From the NCBI GenBank assembly GCA_030562195.1, contig JAUJPP010000007.1:30005769-30069768 (forward strand): a stretch of 64,000 bases of DNA, written 5' to 3'. This stretch comes from Nipponacmea schrenckii. Lineage: Eukaryota > Mollusca > Gastropoda > Lottiidae. Made by a program: the position numbers and the translations under genes. Positions within the stretch are counted from its first letter, which is position 1. Every line of letters begins with the position of its first letter. The notes under the pieces are model-generated. The model made no database searches and was not told the DNA's origin. It saw only the letters and a list, made by a program, of their open reading frames with translations. Of this stretch, positions 51,976 through 62,594 are shown piece after piece.

Positions 51976-54277
51976 AAATTTTTCCTAAGTTCTTTCGGAG
52001 ATTATTTTTGTTAATTCAGTGCAATTTTCGTGAGTGTGTTTTATTTTATCGTTGTTCACATAAATAAAGATTAATGACAAGAATTTTCTAATTTTTCTTC
52101 AGGGAGTATAAAATCTTGAAGAAACATTCGTCAGTAGACGTTAAACATACGACATGCCAACAACAATTAACACTACCTTGTCAATTTTTAGCTTCTAAAT
52201 ACCGTAAAGAGTCTAACGGGATCCTCATTTATTACTCGTTTTGAACAAGTCTGAAACTAATTTAATTATACCTTAATATATCACACCAAAACATCTTGAT
52301 TGATATTTCTTCTAACTGGGCTCTAAACATAATAATTTTATTTCTTCTAAAAAATTGAAAATCTCTTGGAATTGAATTGATTTAATAGGCAGCTGGTAAT
52401 TTGATTAATATTATTTAACACCTAATAATTCTTATTATTAATTTTCCATCTTTCAAATTGAAATTAATTGATAGCTGAATTTCTTTGCCAAAGTTTTCAA
52501 AATACGCTGAAAATGTTAATTGATTTGTTTATCCAAATCTGGCTGCTTAATTTGATTTGTTTGAATAAAATAAATCTATGAAACTATTTCTTTTTCAAAT
52601 TCGATTTTATACAGAGTATACTGAAAATTATTATCCAAGATTTGTCTCTGATAGTATTCGAATCAATATGTGATGTGTCGTTTGTCGGACGGATAGAAGC
52701 TAATTTTGACCTCTCCGGAGCATTTTATAACACCCATTGAATCCGTACACAATCCCTTTCAGAAAGGTTATTTATTTGTGATGTATATTTATTTTCATCG
52801 TGTACAAGGGTCTCTTATCCTTTTTGTAAGACCCCCTTACCACCTATTACACGGTGGCCACTATACTCCAAATCTAATGAAAATATAGAGGTGAAAACGG
52901 TTGTTTGATGTTTTTCGCCAATGAAATATTATAGAATCCTGAATGGACAGATGTTATAGCCATTAGGTTGGAAATGGACCCATGTTTTCACACATTGTTT
53001 AATGCCAATTAAAGTCTATAAAAGGATGTTGTAATTTATGGACTTGGACTATAAACGCCTTGCACAATTCAAGCGATCATGTGTAAAGAGAGGTTATAAG
53101 TAGCAGTCTGAGGGACACGCCTACTTGCCATTTATGGCGGGCATATTAGACGGCTAGTTGGGTATTTATAGACCAATTTTATAGTTGTTTAATTAGCTTC
53201 TCTCCTTGCTTTTATTGACTCTACTAAATTGTTAGCATTGTCTACTAAATTATTCATTATAGTTTTATAGGCTAATTTCTCTTCTCTCGTTTTAATAATC
53301 TGTGAGGTTTGATTGTTGGAGAAAAGATGGCGGACTTGGATCGTGTTATCCGACGATTCATTTCAGTTTAATGCCACAAGTTATCACTTGGACGCCGGTG
53401 CTTTGTACTTGTACAATATAGTACATTTGAATGTTTTTAACCTGGTCCTCACTTGTTATTGATACACGCTTTGAAGCATTGATATGAAAATACCACTAAT
53501 CGAATAAGGTTCATATACTCTTCGACAGTTGGACATTTCCTCACTTTCAAATTTGCCCGAATGACACGGAGTGTTTGGTTGTATAAGGCTTTTTTATGCA
53601 CCTTTTTTTCTGTACGAGATCTGAAATTCAAAAGCATGGTGACTGGATAACACATAAGCACAATGATACGTTTAACAAGCATACAGTGGAATAACTACCA
53701 GCACGTAGATTATGACTGATTTATTGGGAAGACAATACCATATAAGACCACGATGATTTATCAAATGATTATGGATGAAGCAATATGTACATAAGATAAG
53801 AAATATTTACATATAACAATGATTTAATATTACTAGCAAAATATTGGGATGCCCCGATTTAAAAATACATACGGAACATGTACTGCAACTGCTTTAAAAT
53901 TAATAAAAATAACGTTTAGAGTTAAGATCATGTGGCTCTTTCTGTGGTCCTGGAAGAACAGACAAACTGGTGGTTGGTCAATAGTAAGGCACAACATTAT
54001 TAAATCTCGCGACATAATTATCTAGTATTATTATACACAATAGATTTACATCATGGCTTACGATACCACATATCTGAAAACTTGAATAATGCGTAAGCTA
54101 AACAAAGGAGAACAATCAAATCCTATCGGAATTACACATTTACATAACTCGTCATATTTACACAATGATTTATAGCAGACCCGTGTTATTGTGTCACAGA
54201 GACTATTTGATAAGGATCAAAAGCCAGAATAAGCTCGAGACAGAACAGTAATTAATCAGAAGAATAAATCAAGCTTA

Positions 54278-54283
54278 TTTATT
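54278..54283 (-). terminator. Candidate polyadenylation signal of the SEA-domain gene
   Basis: On the minus strand an AATAAA hexamer lies about 350 bases past the stop at 54632. It would end an AT-rich 3'UTR of about 0.35-0.4 kb. Confidence 0.45.
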
Positions 54284-54631
54284 TTCTTAAATACTTGATT
54301 TTGAAAACGATTCGGGGTGATGTTTTACTTATATCAAGCCTCACCTAGTCGAAAATATAAATAAGTTCATGCTTGATCTTAAAGTACCAGTATTAGGAAT
54401 GGAGTTCCTGTGTTCTTTCATATTATGTCCCCTTCTTCATATAAAACTTCTCTAAATCGAAAATTCAAATTCTTTTACATTTGATCTTAGAATTCAGAAT
54501 TTGGAATTGTGATCCTTAAATAAAAATATGGTTCTATCTCGAAATATATCGAAATTAATTTATAATTCAAATTCCTTTGCACTTGATATTCTGGACTTGG
54601 ATTGATGTCCCGTGAAACAACGGCCACATCG

Positions 54632-55460
54632 TTAGTTCAAACACTGGTTAGGATCAAAAGATGGGAAGAACTGTTGAATAGACTGGGAGTTGAGTTTGAT
54701 GACATGTTCTACATCTGTATCTGTACATCTTACATTATATTTTTCATAGATACTACCAGTTAAACACATTATCCCATTTAATAGATGCCTGAAAAATATA
54801 GACATTATTTTAATAATAGTTTTAACAGAACTCAGTAATCAGGCTTAAAGGTGCTCTTCCCGTGGATCGAAAGTACTAAATTAAATAAATTGAACCACTT
54901 CTCAGTCCGTTCGTTATCAGGAACTTTTGTCAGGCTTGTTTCTAAATCACTATTATATTACAAAAAACATAAAACGTTCTTTTCAGCCTTTATCAAACAT
55001 AATGACATAATACAATCACCATTTGATATCAATAGAGATTATACCAGGGAGTCAATGCAGTGGAATGGTTTGCGATGGTAGTGGAATATAGGAAGGGAGA
55101 TAACTCCAATGTACAAAATGTGAAACCACTGCTGTTAAGAAAAATAAATGAAAATGAAAGTAGGCCTAATGCAGTTTTACGCCCTTATTATTTTGCACCC
55201 ATTGAGCTAATGAAGACGGGGGATGACATGCTGTTTGCAACGAGGTTTTTTTTAACATGCACAGCACACGGGGCCTCTGTTTATTGACCCGTCCGAACGA
55301 CCCGATGCTTTTTTCATGTCAGCCCCAGCTGTTTTTATTACTTACATGCATCTCGCTTTATCATGGTCTGTTTTGATTATTTGAAAGAAATACGAACGAC
55401 AGTTATTCAAATACTGTAAAACAATGTCATTGTCTTGACAAGGGTTATAACCAATGGAAC
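54632..55460 (-). CDS. SEA gene exons 8-9: six-cysteine C-terminal module
   Basis: Exon 8 (55346-55460) follows a TTTTTCAG acceptor, and exon 9 (54632-54788) follows TATTTTTCAG and ends in TAA. Together they encode about 90 residues with six cysteines spaced C-x12-C-x16-C-x8-C-x12-C-x27-C, starting SIGYNPCQDNDIVLQYLNNC and ending FDPNQCLN. Even cysteine number and an extracellular position predict three disulfides. The arrangement recalls small helical Cys domains of secreted invertebrate proteins, but I cannot assign a family. The junction AT|G makes Met1350. Confidence 0.85.
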
Positions 55461-58400
55461 CTGAAAAACAAAGATCAAACATTACAAGAGTATAGAAGAT
55501 AAATATTAATCAGAGAGAATTCTATGGTTTCCCTAAAACAAATGCCAATCTTATTAACGAGACATTTTTAAATCAATTATTAGTAATGGCGTTTGGCGAC
55601 ACCATATACTACATAAAGGTAATTCCATCCTTCATGTTATGTTAAACAGTTATTAAAAAGAATTATAACAGAACCTGAAACATGGTGTTATTATAATTGA
55701 TACCTGAAACATGATGTTATTATAATTGATATATTGCGCACTACTATAAAAACTGTGAAATATTGTTCTTATTGCACCACGTTTCTTATGTAGGTAACGT
55801 AGCTATTTTTTTCCAGACTACATATTTAAATTTGTAAAGCATCTCTATCATTGATTATGCAATATGCAAAGCATATCGAGGAGAATAAATTTAACCTTTA
55901 TGATGTAAATATTATGTTCCTTGTTTCATACCGGAAACAATGGACCTCAATGCTTACCAATTGTGGTTTCAGTTTCATTTACTCCATTATATATAGTGTT
56001 GTTCAAGTCAACATGCGGCTCGATTAAAGTTGTATTTGTAAGCTGAATCGTATGCACATTTTCCTCATTGGTCTCAGTGAGGTTTCTGAAGTCATTTGTT
56101 GCATTTGGTTGAATGTTTTCAAGATGCCTATGTCTCGTATTGTGGCTAGTTGTATTCGACGAAGTCGCTGTATTAAATGGTGTAGTAATAGGTGCCAACC
56201 AAATAGAGTCTAATCTGTTCTCGAATGTTGAGCTATCATTTAATTCTTCACTACTGGTAGAATTTTCACGATAATCTACTGAACGTGTTAAAACGTCAAG
56301 TCCTTTTGTTGCATTCTGAGATTCATGTGTATGGTTGGACTCGGAATATTTACTCCCATTTGATCTGGACTCTGTATCCGGCTTATTTTTTAAATTCAAC
56401 CGTGTTTCGTTCGCTGATGACTTCAATTCTTTGTCGGATCTGTGCGTCGATTTATTCTTAATTTTGGAAGATACATGTGTCTTGGAATGAGCATGTTCCT
56501 CTTTGTCTTCATTCACCTTCTTTTTATTTTTACTGAGAACATGTGTTATGATTCCTGGTTTATGGATTAAAGGCGGTGGTGTCAGTACACCCTCGCCATC
56601 TTTCGGAACGTACACTTTCGGAGGAGTAACATCGTGAGGTAAAACAGCTTTGTGATCTTTGGGTAATGATGATTGGGGTGGTAGAGGCATAAAGTTTGAC
56701 GGACCGAGATTAGAATCAGAATCCATATCCAATTCGTTCTCTTCATTTAGGTCTTCTTTCCCCGAGGCAGTATCGGCCGCAGGTGGAAATGGCATAAAAT
56801 TAGATGGTCCCAGATGACTCATACCTCCTACTGGATGTCCAATAAAGTCTGGTACTTCTGAACCATCTCTTCTGTCGCGAGCTTCCATGACTTCTTGACC
56901 TTTTTTTGACTGTCCAGTCTTTTTGTTATTCTGTTCCAAAGCGGGAATATCATCTTTGGTGTTCATTGGAAAATCAGCTCCAGCTGCTGCCGAAATAGGT
57001 AATGGATGTGCTAATATATTAGTTTCGTTTTTGTTTAATAGCATTGATTCATGTTCTCTTTGATCCAGATGTTCAGCAAGAAGATCAGGGACGATGTCTT
57101 CTTCGCTGGAGGTGATATTCAATACATTTTCAGTTAGATCCTGTGGTTGATCATGAAAATGCGATGGATGGTCAAAATATTCCTTGCCTGGTTCTCTAGT
57201 TCTTGCATATTCTAAGTGATGAAGATTAAATAAAGGTTCCTCCATTTCACCATGTTCAATGTGGTCTTCCTGAATCTCCTCTCTATGGTGTCTTGAGAAG
57301 TCCATTTGTTCAGATTTCGGCACCAGAGCTGGAGTGTCCTCGGTTTCACCATGATTCTCATGTGGAAATATTGAATTAGGAAATTGGTTTTCACCCAGAA
57401 TTGAATCTAAAAATTGATGATCTTCGGGTGTCTCGAACGACGGTCGCTTAATATCTCGTATATGCGGTATAACTTTAGTGGTAGTTGATGGTGGAACAGT
57501 AATGAGATCTTCAAAGGTTTCTGTCAGTTCTCCTGATCCTGTTTCCAGATCATCAAAAGGAGTTTCATCAGCAGTTTCTTTCATTTCTTTGGTCGTTTGT
57601 GGAAGTTCTGTGTGTCTCATTACAGGATAGGGAGTACTCATACGATTTGGAAAGCTAAAAGGACGATTCATGTTTCCATGTGGCCAGTAATTTTCAAACG
57701 TTTCAGCCAAAGGAGGCGATTCCTTAGCCAACTCTTCGGGATCAACCATACTGCTTTCGTGGTGTTGACTTCTCGCTGTATTTCTATTCATGTTGGCTAG
57801 AATCCGATCATATTCCATTGGCTTTGATCTCTCCATCGAATCCTCGATCGAATTTTCAAGTTTGTCCCTAGAATTCTGGGAATATGGCTCGTGAGGAGGG
57901 ATGTGGTTGTCACTTTGTTCTAAGTCTGTTAGTTGAGGGACGTGTTCCTTAACTGTATTTGGTAAAGTTGCAGTTTCACGACCATCAGCTGCAAAATCTG
58001 TTGCACCAAAAGAATTCAGATAGGGAACCTCCTCAGCATCTGTGTCATTCAGGTCCGTGATCCTATCAGGAGGATCGTCAATTGCTGTCAGATGACCATC
58101 AAATGATTTGTTAATAAATGATTTCGGATCATCTTCGTTGGTCGACCAGAACACCGACTGGTTGAATTTTTGATCAACTGATAAATTGTTCTTTTCAGGA
58201 TGACCATCGCCATCTTTATTCTGGATTGCGTGATGTACTTCAGAATGTGAATCGTTAGAGCCCCGGTGATGATGATGGCTGTTGACTTCTTTATGAAGAG
58301 AATGATGAGTGTCTGCAACGTGAGAATGGTCATCGTAATCACTAAAATTGTGGAACCCTTCACTGTGGCTAAGGTTGTGGACTCCATTTTGATGATTGTG

Positions 58401-61400
58401 GTAAATCGTCTGATTATGACTATGTTCATGATTTTGCTCATGACTCTCAATATGACTTTCATTCCGGGAATGATTATGTTTCGTATAGTCCAAACTGTGA
58501 TATTGATTGTTAAGGTAATCAACAGATGAGCTATTTCCATCGTGATGGTGGTGAGAGGCATTCTGGATGCCTTGATGAATGTGGTGATGGGTATTACCTC
58601 GACTATCGTTATAATCGTAATGATGATGATCATTCTGCAGTGAACCATTGATTCTGTGCGCGTCATGATGATCGACGCTCTCGTTATGACTAGGATGTCC
58701 AGATTTGTTTTGTCTGTAAGGCTTCTCAAGTCGTGAAGTATTCTCCATTTTCGTTTTTGTTGTCGGCTTTCTATCTTTCTTTGATATAATTAGAGGGGTT
58801 GTTGAGATTGCAGTGGATTCTGCATTCGGCAATGTGGTTAACGGTGTGGACGTCACAGTTGCTTTTGCGTCTGTGTCTTTTTGTTTCCTTGTAGAAGGCT
58901 TCGTGGTTGTGGATAGAGTTGTTGGAACTCGTTTCTTTGTTATTTGTTGACTTGATGTTGTCGTTGATTCGGCTGTATTTGTGCTTGGAAGTGTGATCTC
59001 ATTTTCTAATTCCGTTGTGGAAGGGATGAAAGGTGTCGTTGTTGGTCGTTTCTTTTTCTTTTTAGAAGTCTTTGTAGTTGATGAAACGGAGGTGAATGTA
59101 TTCGAATGTGGTGTTTGTGAAGTCGTTGTAAATTCTCTTATTTCGGTTAGGAGTTTAGGTTTTGGTAGATACTTGGTTTCTGCTTTTATATCTGAAAATA
59201 ATGAAGACATCAGCAAATAGACTAGATAATTAATAGGCTTGTCGTCTTGTTTTGACCAACCATTAAAATTATGTAGGTGTTATTCCTACTTGTAATGTGT
59301 TAACTCCCTTATTTAGTATTATTTACGTCCCCATGAAGATACTAATTACCCCGTAATCCTTTTCTAAGTATGGTTTCACAGAGTGCTGTGTATCCGAACG
59401 GCTTGATTGGAATATTGTCTTGCCTGTTAGTACCCCTGTAATTAACAGATTTCGTACCTGGATTGTGAGAATCCGCAATCTCTAAACTTCTTTTATCAAA
59501 GACGATCTTCGAGGCAGGCATATGGTTGGATTTTAATTTCCTAATGAATTTACTTCTTTTTTCAAGACCTTGTAACATCATGGCCTTGAGACTGTCCGAG
59601 TCGATACCTCTTCTTGAATTTAAAACCACAATAAAATCAACTATAACACTTCCAGGACTGTAATAGAAGAGATAAAGTTGACCCATTGAATATGTGCAAA
59701 TAGGAGCTCCGTGAGCTATTCTACCCTGGTGTATTGTACCACCAACATCATCAGTCAATAATATTCTTATTATTAGTATATATCTAGAATGAATTTGTCT
59801 TATTCAGTAGTAGTTGGTTAAGACAAATAACCATGCCATGGAAGTAGAAGCCAATTCTTAAAACAATCAATAAATATATAAACCTGCTAATATATCGACT
59901 TTTACAATAAGTAAACAACATTCAAGTTAATTAAAGATATATGTTCAACCCCGAGTGAGGAGTGTGTTTTGCTTATGGCAGCATATAAGGAGAATGACAC
60001 TGTGCTTTTCTTTAGGATTTTTCTATATTTTTCCAGAATCATAAAGAACAAATCACATTGGAACACTTCAACTCCGAAATGTCTCTTTCTACATCTTATA
60101 CCGTTTCATGACATTAAAGCTCATACAGTAAATTAAAAGTTTCTACCGCCGTTACATGGAACCTCGCACCACTGCTTGTAAACAATCTTGTAGAACTGCG
60201 TAGTAAATTGCTTTATAAACCCACCTAAGATCAACGACAACGGTACGGTTATATCTTTCTACTAGTGGACCTATCTCAAATACGTGATTCAACTGTAAAA
60301 TAAATAATATACTGAGTGTCATGTAAAAAGCACGATATGAAAACAAACTGGACATGATAAGAATTGTTGTCAGAATTCAATAAAATAATAAATAGATTCT
60401 TAATTATAATCGATATAAGAAACAGAAGGAGCAAATCTTGAATAATTTTCATTATCATTAAAGACAAGCCATCATGCACATAAATAATTGCTAATCTTAT
60501 TGATGATTATTATTGCTCATTTAAAGTTATCACAATTGTTTATGGTATAGCATGTCGACACACAAGGGTGAAATAATATGGAATTTCTCAGTAAAAGTTT
60601 GAGGTATGGTCAGTGGATAGCAGGATATATGCTTGATCCTTGACAAAATTAGACAAAGCGGTAGTTCGTTACATAAAAGCACTGTTTACCTCCTTTTGAA
60701 TATGATTGGTCACAACTCGGTATAATTCCTTAGCATGGTTTCCTAAATCTGGCATCCATTTTAAACTTGTGATTCTTATTCTTCCTTCAAAATCAATACC
60801 TAGGGAGTACAATTAGTTAATGTAGGGACATATCATGCCCCAGCTTTCATTTAAAGATACATTTGCTCTTCGAAAGGATGGCGATGACAAACCAAGTCGA
60901 AGAGATTAAGAACCAAGTCAGTAAGTTTACTTGAAATTTATGTTTACCCGATTTGGATAAGCATTATGTACATGTAGTTACGTTTAACAGATTTTATTTT
61001 TGCTATTTACTACCTTTCCCACTGTATGGTTGGAACAATTTGAATTTGTTATGTTTTGGTAATATACTAGGGCTTGATCTGACCTTAAAACCATTTGAAC
61101 AGAATATATATCTATATTGTAGAGACTTACGTTTGATGTCATCAGTTGGTTTATAATCGTGCGATTGAACATTAGAGGTTGAACTACTTGGTGATACTTG
61201 ACGATCTGAATTGACTGAAAAGAAACAATTTTCAATCGATTTGAAAATGCATTAAATTGACTGATGGAAAGGCGATAAATATTGAAGGAAATAAGTTCAA
61301 AATTGCTAAAACAAAATAATTTTAAATTGAATGGAAATAAATTTCCTGAACAATTCACTTTTCTGACACATCCAAAACGTTTTATCCCCGAAACTGTCAC

Positions 61401-62594
61401 TTTAATAAGTAATTGTGATTTAATCGAAATCAAAAATTAATTTTCTGTTTCGAGAGAAGAGAAAAAATCCATATTGAATGAAATAAACGATGTTTGCTTT
61501 AACTACTATTGTAATTTTTTTGAAAAGATTTGCTTTTGGTGTGTCATATCTTCTGGCAATTTCACCAGCCTAACATAACTGTCTTTTAACCGATGGCCAA
61601 TCAAACATCTTAAGTTCTACATATGGTTTTTCTATATTTTATTATCAAATATTTAACTTAGAGCAAATAATGATTATACACTATACTTATCATTTATAAT
61701 TTATTAAGACCACTCGTGTCAAATGTTTGTTAAATGAGACGTGATGAAAACCAATAAAAATTACAATGTGAGAACTGCGAAGTAAGTTAATTGTTTTGCA
61801 ATAAAGGCTTGTACAGGTAACATCCAAGGGAAAATCACGTTAAAGTACATACTATGTTTCTAGGAGCAAAGAGCTCACACAATCGAGAACTGGTAATAAA
61901 TAAGATTGCAAACCTTTGGTCTTCTATCTAGAGGCTAATTGGAACAAAGTCAAAGTACCTGCATAATGTATGATAAATCCTAAGGCAACTGAAGTTATAA
62001 CTATTACGATACCAAATGTGATGAGTCCAATACAAAATTTAGATCGAGGTCTTCTATATACACTGGTAGAGCTCGATACTGAAATGTTAAAATGATGTTT
62101 AAAAAAAAGAAAGGAGAGCCAATCGAAGGTCCCAGATAACTCTCCAACATTAACCAGCACTCATAACACTCATTTGATTGAATGTGTATCAACATCTCAA
62201 CTTCAAAACTTTTATAAAACAGTCTGTCGGTCTTCTAGACCTTTATAAAGTTGCTATCTTTAGATAGTTAAACCATTGTGGATTATACATGTAGTAACTT
62301 CATCATTACAATTTCAAAGTTGCATTTAATCTACTGCAGAGTTCTTTTAAAACTAATGACATGAAATTACGTCGAGTATAAAGCCAAGCTATTTTGAATC
62401 CGATTTAAAACTCATTATTAGAATTTTGAATAACTCCCTTTTTGAAATAACCCGAGAATTAAAGTACATGTCTGACCTGTGACATGATTGGGGTTGTCAT
62501 AAACAACAAATCCATATTCCATGGACTCTACATTACTGGAGGTAAGATGGTCAGTGGAACCCAGCCCTGGGCCCAGCTGGGTCATATGAAACAT
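54632..62594 (-). CDS. Type II membrane protein with SEA domain, His-rich mucin-like region and Cys-rich C-terminus
   Basis: I do not recognise this gene by name. Nine exons (62477-62594, 61959-62078, 61131-61214, 60690-60799, 60225-60292, 59458-59657, 55958-59191, 55346-55460, 54632-54788) join with GT-AG sites and matching phases into 1401 residues. Order: cytoplasmic tail with YGFV and a basic RRPRSK stretch (1-53), membrane helix (54-76), linker, SEA domain (about 108-210) with the self-cleavage motif PGSVIV (168-173), Thr-rich region (255-385), His-rich region (399-565), acidic disordered region with many N-glycosylation sites and an RDRR furin-like site, and a six-cysteine end (1319-1399). 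An in-frame TAA nine codons before the ATG supports the start. SEA domains serve sheddable or mucin-like surface proteins. A secreted or surface role in mucus, matrix or mineralisation is inference only. Confidence 0.9.
55140..55320 (-). mobile_element. SINE fragment, reversed, in the last SEA-gene intron
   Basis: Read on the minus strand it gives GGACGGGTCAATAAACAGAG, GCCCCGTGTGC, TGCATGTTAAAA, CGTCTTCATTAGC and GGGCGTAAAACTGCATT. The blocks match the order of the SINE at 3838 in RARS2. It lies in the intron between exons 8 and 9 of the SEA-domain gene and follows that gene's orientation. Confidence 0.6.
55958..59191 (-). CDS. SEA gene exon 7: giant Thr/His-rich disordered exon
   Basis: A 3234-base symmetric phase 1-1 exon encodes 1077 full codons with no stop. 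It is rich in Thr/Ser/Lys first (255-385), then His with Asn and Ser (399-565, many HHHH and NHSHN-like runs), then an acidic Pro/Glu region. A short repeat, LGPSNFMPFPP and LGPSNFMPLPP, occurs twice about 35 residues apart. RDRR, a furin-type site, is encoded at 56868-56879. The last 150 residues carry about a dozen N-x-S/T sequons. Reading on past the donor reaches a TGA at 55947, but the GTAAGC donor and two matching downstream exons argue for splicing. Confidence 0.93.
58197..58697 (-). repeat. His-codon-rich low-complexity coding segment
   Basis: Inside the giant exon, CAT/CAC codons are so dense that the DNA is a GATGATG/ATG-rich low-complexity tract on the plus strand. This produces open frames in other frames (58088-58729 minus, 58266-58529 plus), which are by-products. 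The coded stretch (residues about 399-565) has many HHH/HHHH runs interspersed with Asn-Ser-Asp, typical of metal-binding or pH-sensitive secreted proteins. Confidence 0.85.
59458..60799 (-). CDS. SEA gene exons 4-6: SEA domain
   Basis: Exons 60690-60799, 60225-60292 and 59458-59657 together encode one SEA domain. It begins RIDFEGRIRITSLKWMPDLG, the usual first strand and loop, followed by the helix KELYRVVTNHIQ. The core is YNRTVVVDLSPGSVIVDF, where G169-S170 is the expected autoproteolysis point of the GSVVV class. The second half contains LKAMMLQGLEKRSKFIRKL. The S of SPGS is made by joining AG at the end of exon 5 to T at the start of exon 6, which strongly supports the splice model. Confidence 0.9.
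61131..61214 (-). CDS. SEA gene exon 3: juxtamembrane stalk
   Basis: An 84-base symmetric phase 1-1 exon encodes a polar, Ser-rich stalk (VNSDRQVSPSSSTS, then HDYKPTDDIK) between the membrane helix and the SEA domain. Splice sites are TTTTCAG and GTAAGT. Its last base forms Arg108 with the next exon, directly before the SEA start IDFEG. Confidence 0.85.
61959..62078 (-). CDS. SEA gene exon 2: transmembrane signal anchor
   Basis: A symmetric phase 1-1 exon of 120 bases. After SSSTSVYRRPRSK comes the hydrophobic stretch FCIGLITFGIVIVITSVALG, continuing FII and then HYA. Basic residues before and none after the helix predict the N-terminus inside the cell (type II). This matches the layout of other type II SEA proteins such as transmembrane serine proteases, though no protease domain is present here. 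Confidence 0.9.
62477..62594 (-). CDS. SEA gene exon 1: cytoplasmic N-terminus
   Basis: The exon starts at ATG 62594, with a second Met at codon 4, and runs 39 codons plus one base to a CACAG|GTCAGA donor. It encodes MFHMTQLGPGLGSTDHLT and ends EYGFVVYDNPNHVT. YGFV (27-30) fits the YxxΦ endocytic sorting motif. No signal peptide is present, which agrees with the downstream helix acting as a type II signal anchor. A further 5' untranslated exon may exist to the right. Confidence 0.8.

Larger units (their letters stand above)
42748..54277. other. Intergenic region between Lbx and the SEA-domain gene
   Basis: About 11.5 kb with no recognisable coding exon on either strand. The two genes converge here: Lbx ends from the left and the minus-strand gene ends at 54632. 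Contents I can support are POU-like repeats at 43876-44022, a motif cluster at 47050-47134 and the 37-bp minisatellite at 49451-51975. The remaining DNA is AT-rich with nothing recognisable. Confidence 0.7.

Noticed and set aside
53336..53377. ATGGCGGAC in a strong start context as the first exon of a plus-strand gene
   Set aside because: The frame stops after 14 codons with no convincing donor. The motif is better read as a YY1-like AAGATGGCGG site.
53449..53682. 77-codon minus-strand frame after a TTTCAG acceptor-like site
   Set aside because: It lies beyond the stop and likely poly(A) signal of the SEA gene, has no recognisable motif, and is not needed to complete any gene.
55947..55957. 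TGA at 55947 as the true end of the large minus-strand protein
   Set aside because: It lies just past a good GTAAGC donor. Splicing to 55460 and 54788 continues in frame with a coherent six-cysteine module.
58088..58729. 213-codon minus-strand frame and an 87-codon plus-strand frame inside the giant exon
   Set aside because: Both are shadows of the His-rich segment; the ATG-rich composition comes from CAT/CAC codons of the real frame.
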